The notes under the pieces were generated by a model. It made no database searches, was not told the origin of the DNA, and saw only the letters and a list, made by a program, of their open reading frames with translations. This document shows positions 5,875-5,941 of a stretch of 5,941 nucleotides of DNA, in pieces. The translations under genes and the position numbers were made by a program. Origin of the DNA: RBG-13-66-14 sp964436465 (GTDB lineage Bacteria > RBG-13-66-14); contig CAYTCV010000106.1 of NCBI GenBank assembly GCA_964436465.1, positions 1-5,941 of the forward strand, given 5' to 3'. Position 1 is the first letter of the stretch, and every line of letters starts with the position of its first letter.

Positions 5875-5941
5875 CGGGGTTAAGAACGGCGGGGATTAAT
5901 ATCTGCGACCGAAGGTTATATGGGCCCGAAGGGATAACTGC

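Noticed and set aside
5896..5921. Possible promoter TTAATA...TTATAT near the right edge
   Set aside because: The spacer is only 14 bases, the -35 match is poor, and no downstream gene is visible before the window ends.
5908..5938. Imperfect direct repeat around CCGAAGG (5909 and 5926) and a 5-bp GTTAT/ATAAC inverted pair
   Set aside because: It is too short and imperfect to separate from chance, and the context is cut off by the window edge.

Overview
The window is a GC-rich (roughly two-thirds G+C by eye) bacterial scaffold piece carrying five protein genes in two divergent groups. It contains a run of exactly 100 Ns, the usual size of a scaffold gap, so it looks like a draft or metagenome-assembled genome. 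No ribosomal or marker gene is present to fix the lineage. The GC content, the [4Fe-4S]-type PurF and the short GC-rich 'GTAGGG(G)CGG' hairpin repeats between genes would fit one of the little-cultured candidate bacterial phyla, but that is only an inference.

Left group, minus strand, in transcription order: hisC-like aminotransferase (2908-4026), purF (1394-2911), a repeat-flanked intergenic stretch with the N gap (1149-1393), then purM (105-1148). hisC and purF overlap by four bases (GTGA), so they are translationally coupled. PurF catalyses the first committed step of purine synthesis and PurM the fifth step (AIR formation). The HisC-family enzyme would tie histidine (or aromatic amino acid) metabolism to the same transcript. 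purM is followed by a pair of inverted GC-rich hairpins (4-81), of which the proximal one could terminate the transcript.

Centre: a 128-base intergenic region (4027-4154) separates the two groups and holds two back-to-back sigma70-like promoters, one for each direction. The rightward one (TTGAAG-17-TATAAT) is strong and lies so close to the first ATG that the mRNA would be leaderless if that ATG is used.

Right group, plus strand: a GNAT-family acetyltransferase (4155-4709) directly abutting (TAGATG) a PLP-dependent amino-acid racemase of the ornithine/alanine racemase family (4710-5798). This two-gene unit is the least ordinary part of the window: a small-molecule acetyltransferase co-expressed with a D-amino-acid-forming enzyme. 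A 24-bp tandem duplication with hairpin potential sits at the junction. The final 143 bases (5799-5941) contain a different hairpin repeat and no recognisable gene.

I see no CRISPR array, tRNA, rRNA, insertion sequence or phage gene. The most useful leads are the GNAT-racemase pair, the hairpin repeat family with compensatory stem changes, and the start-site puzzle of the GNAT gene.
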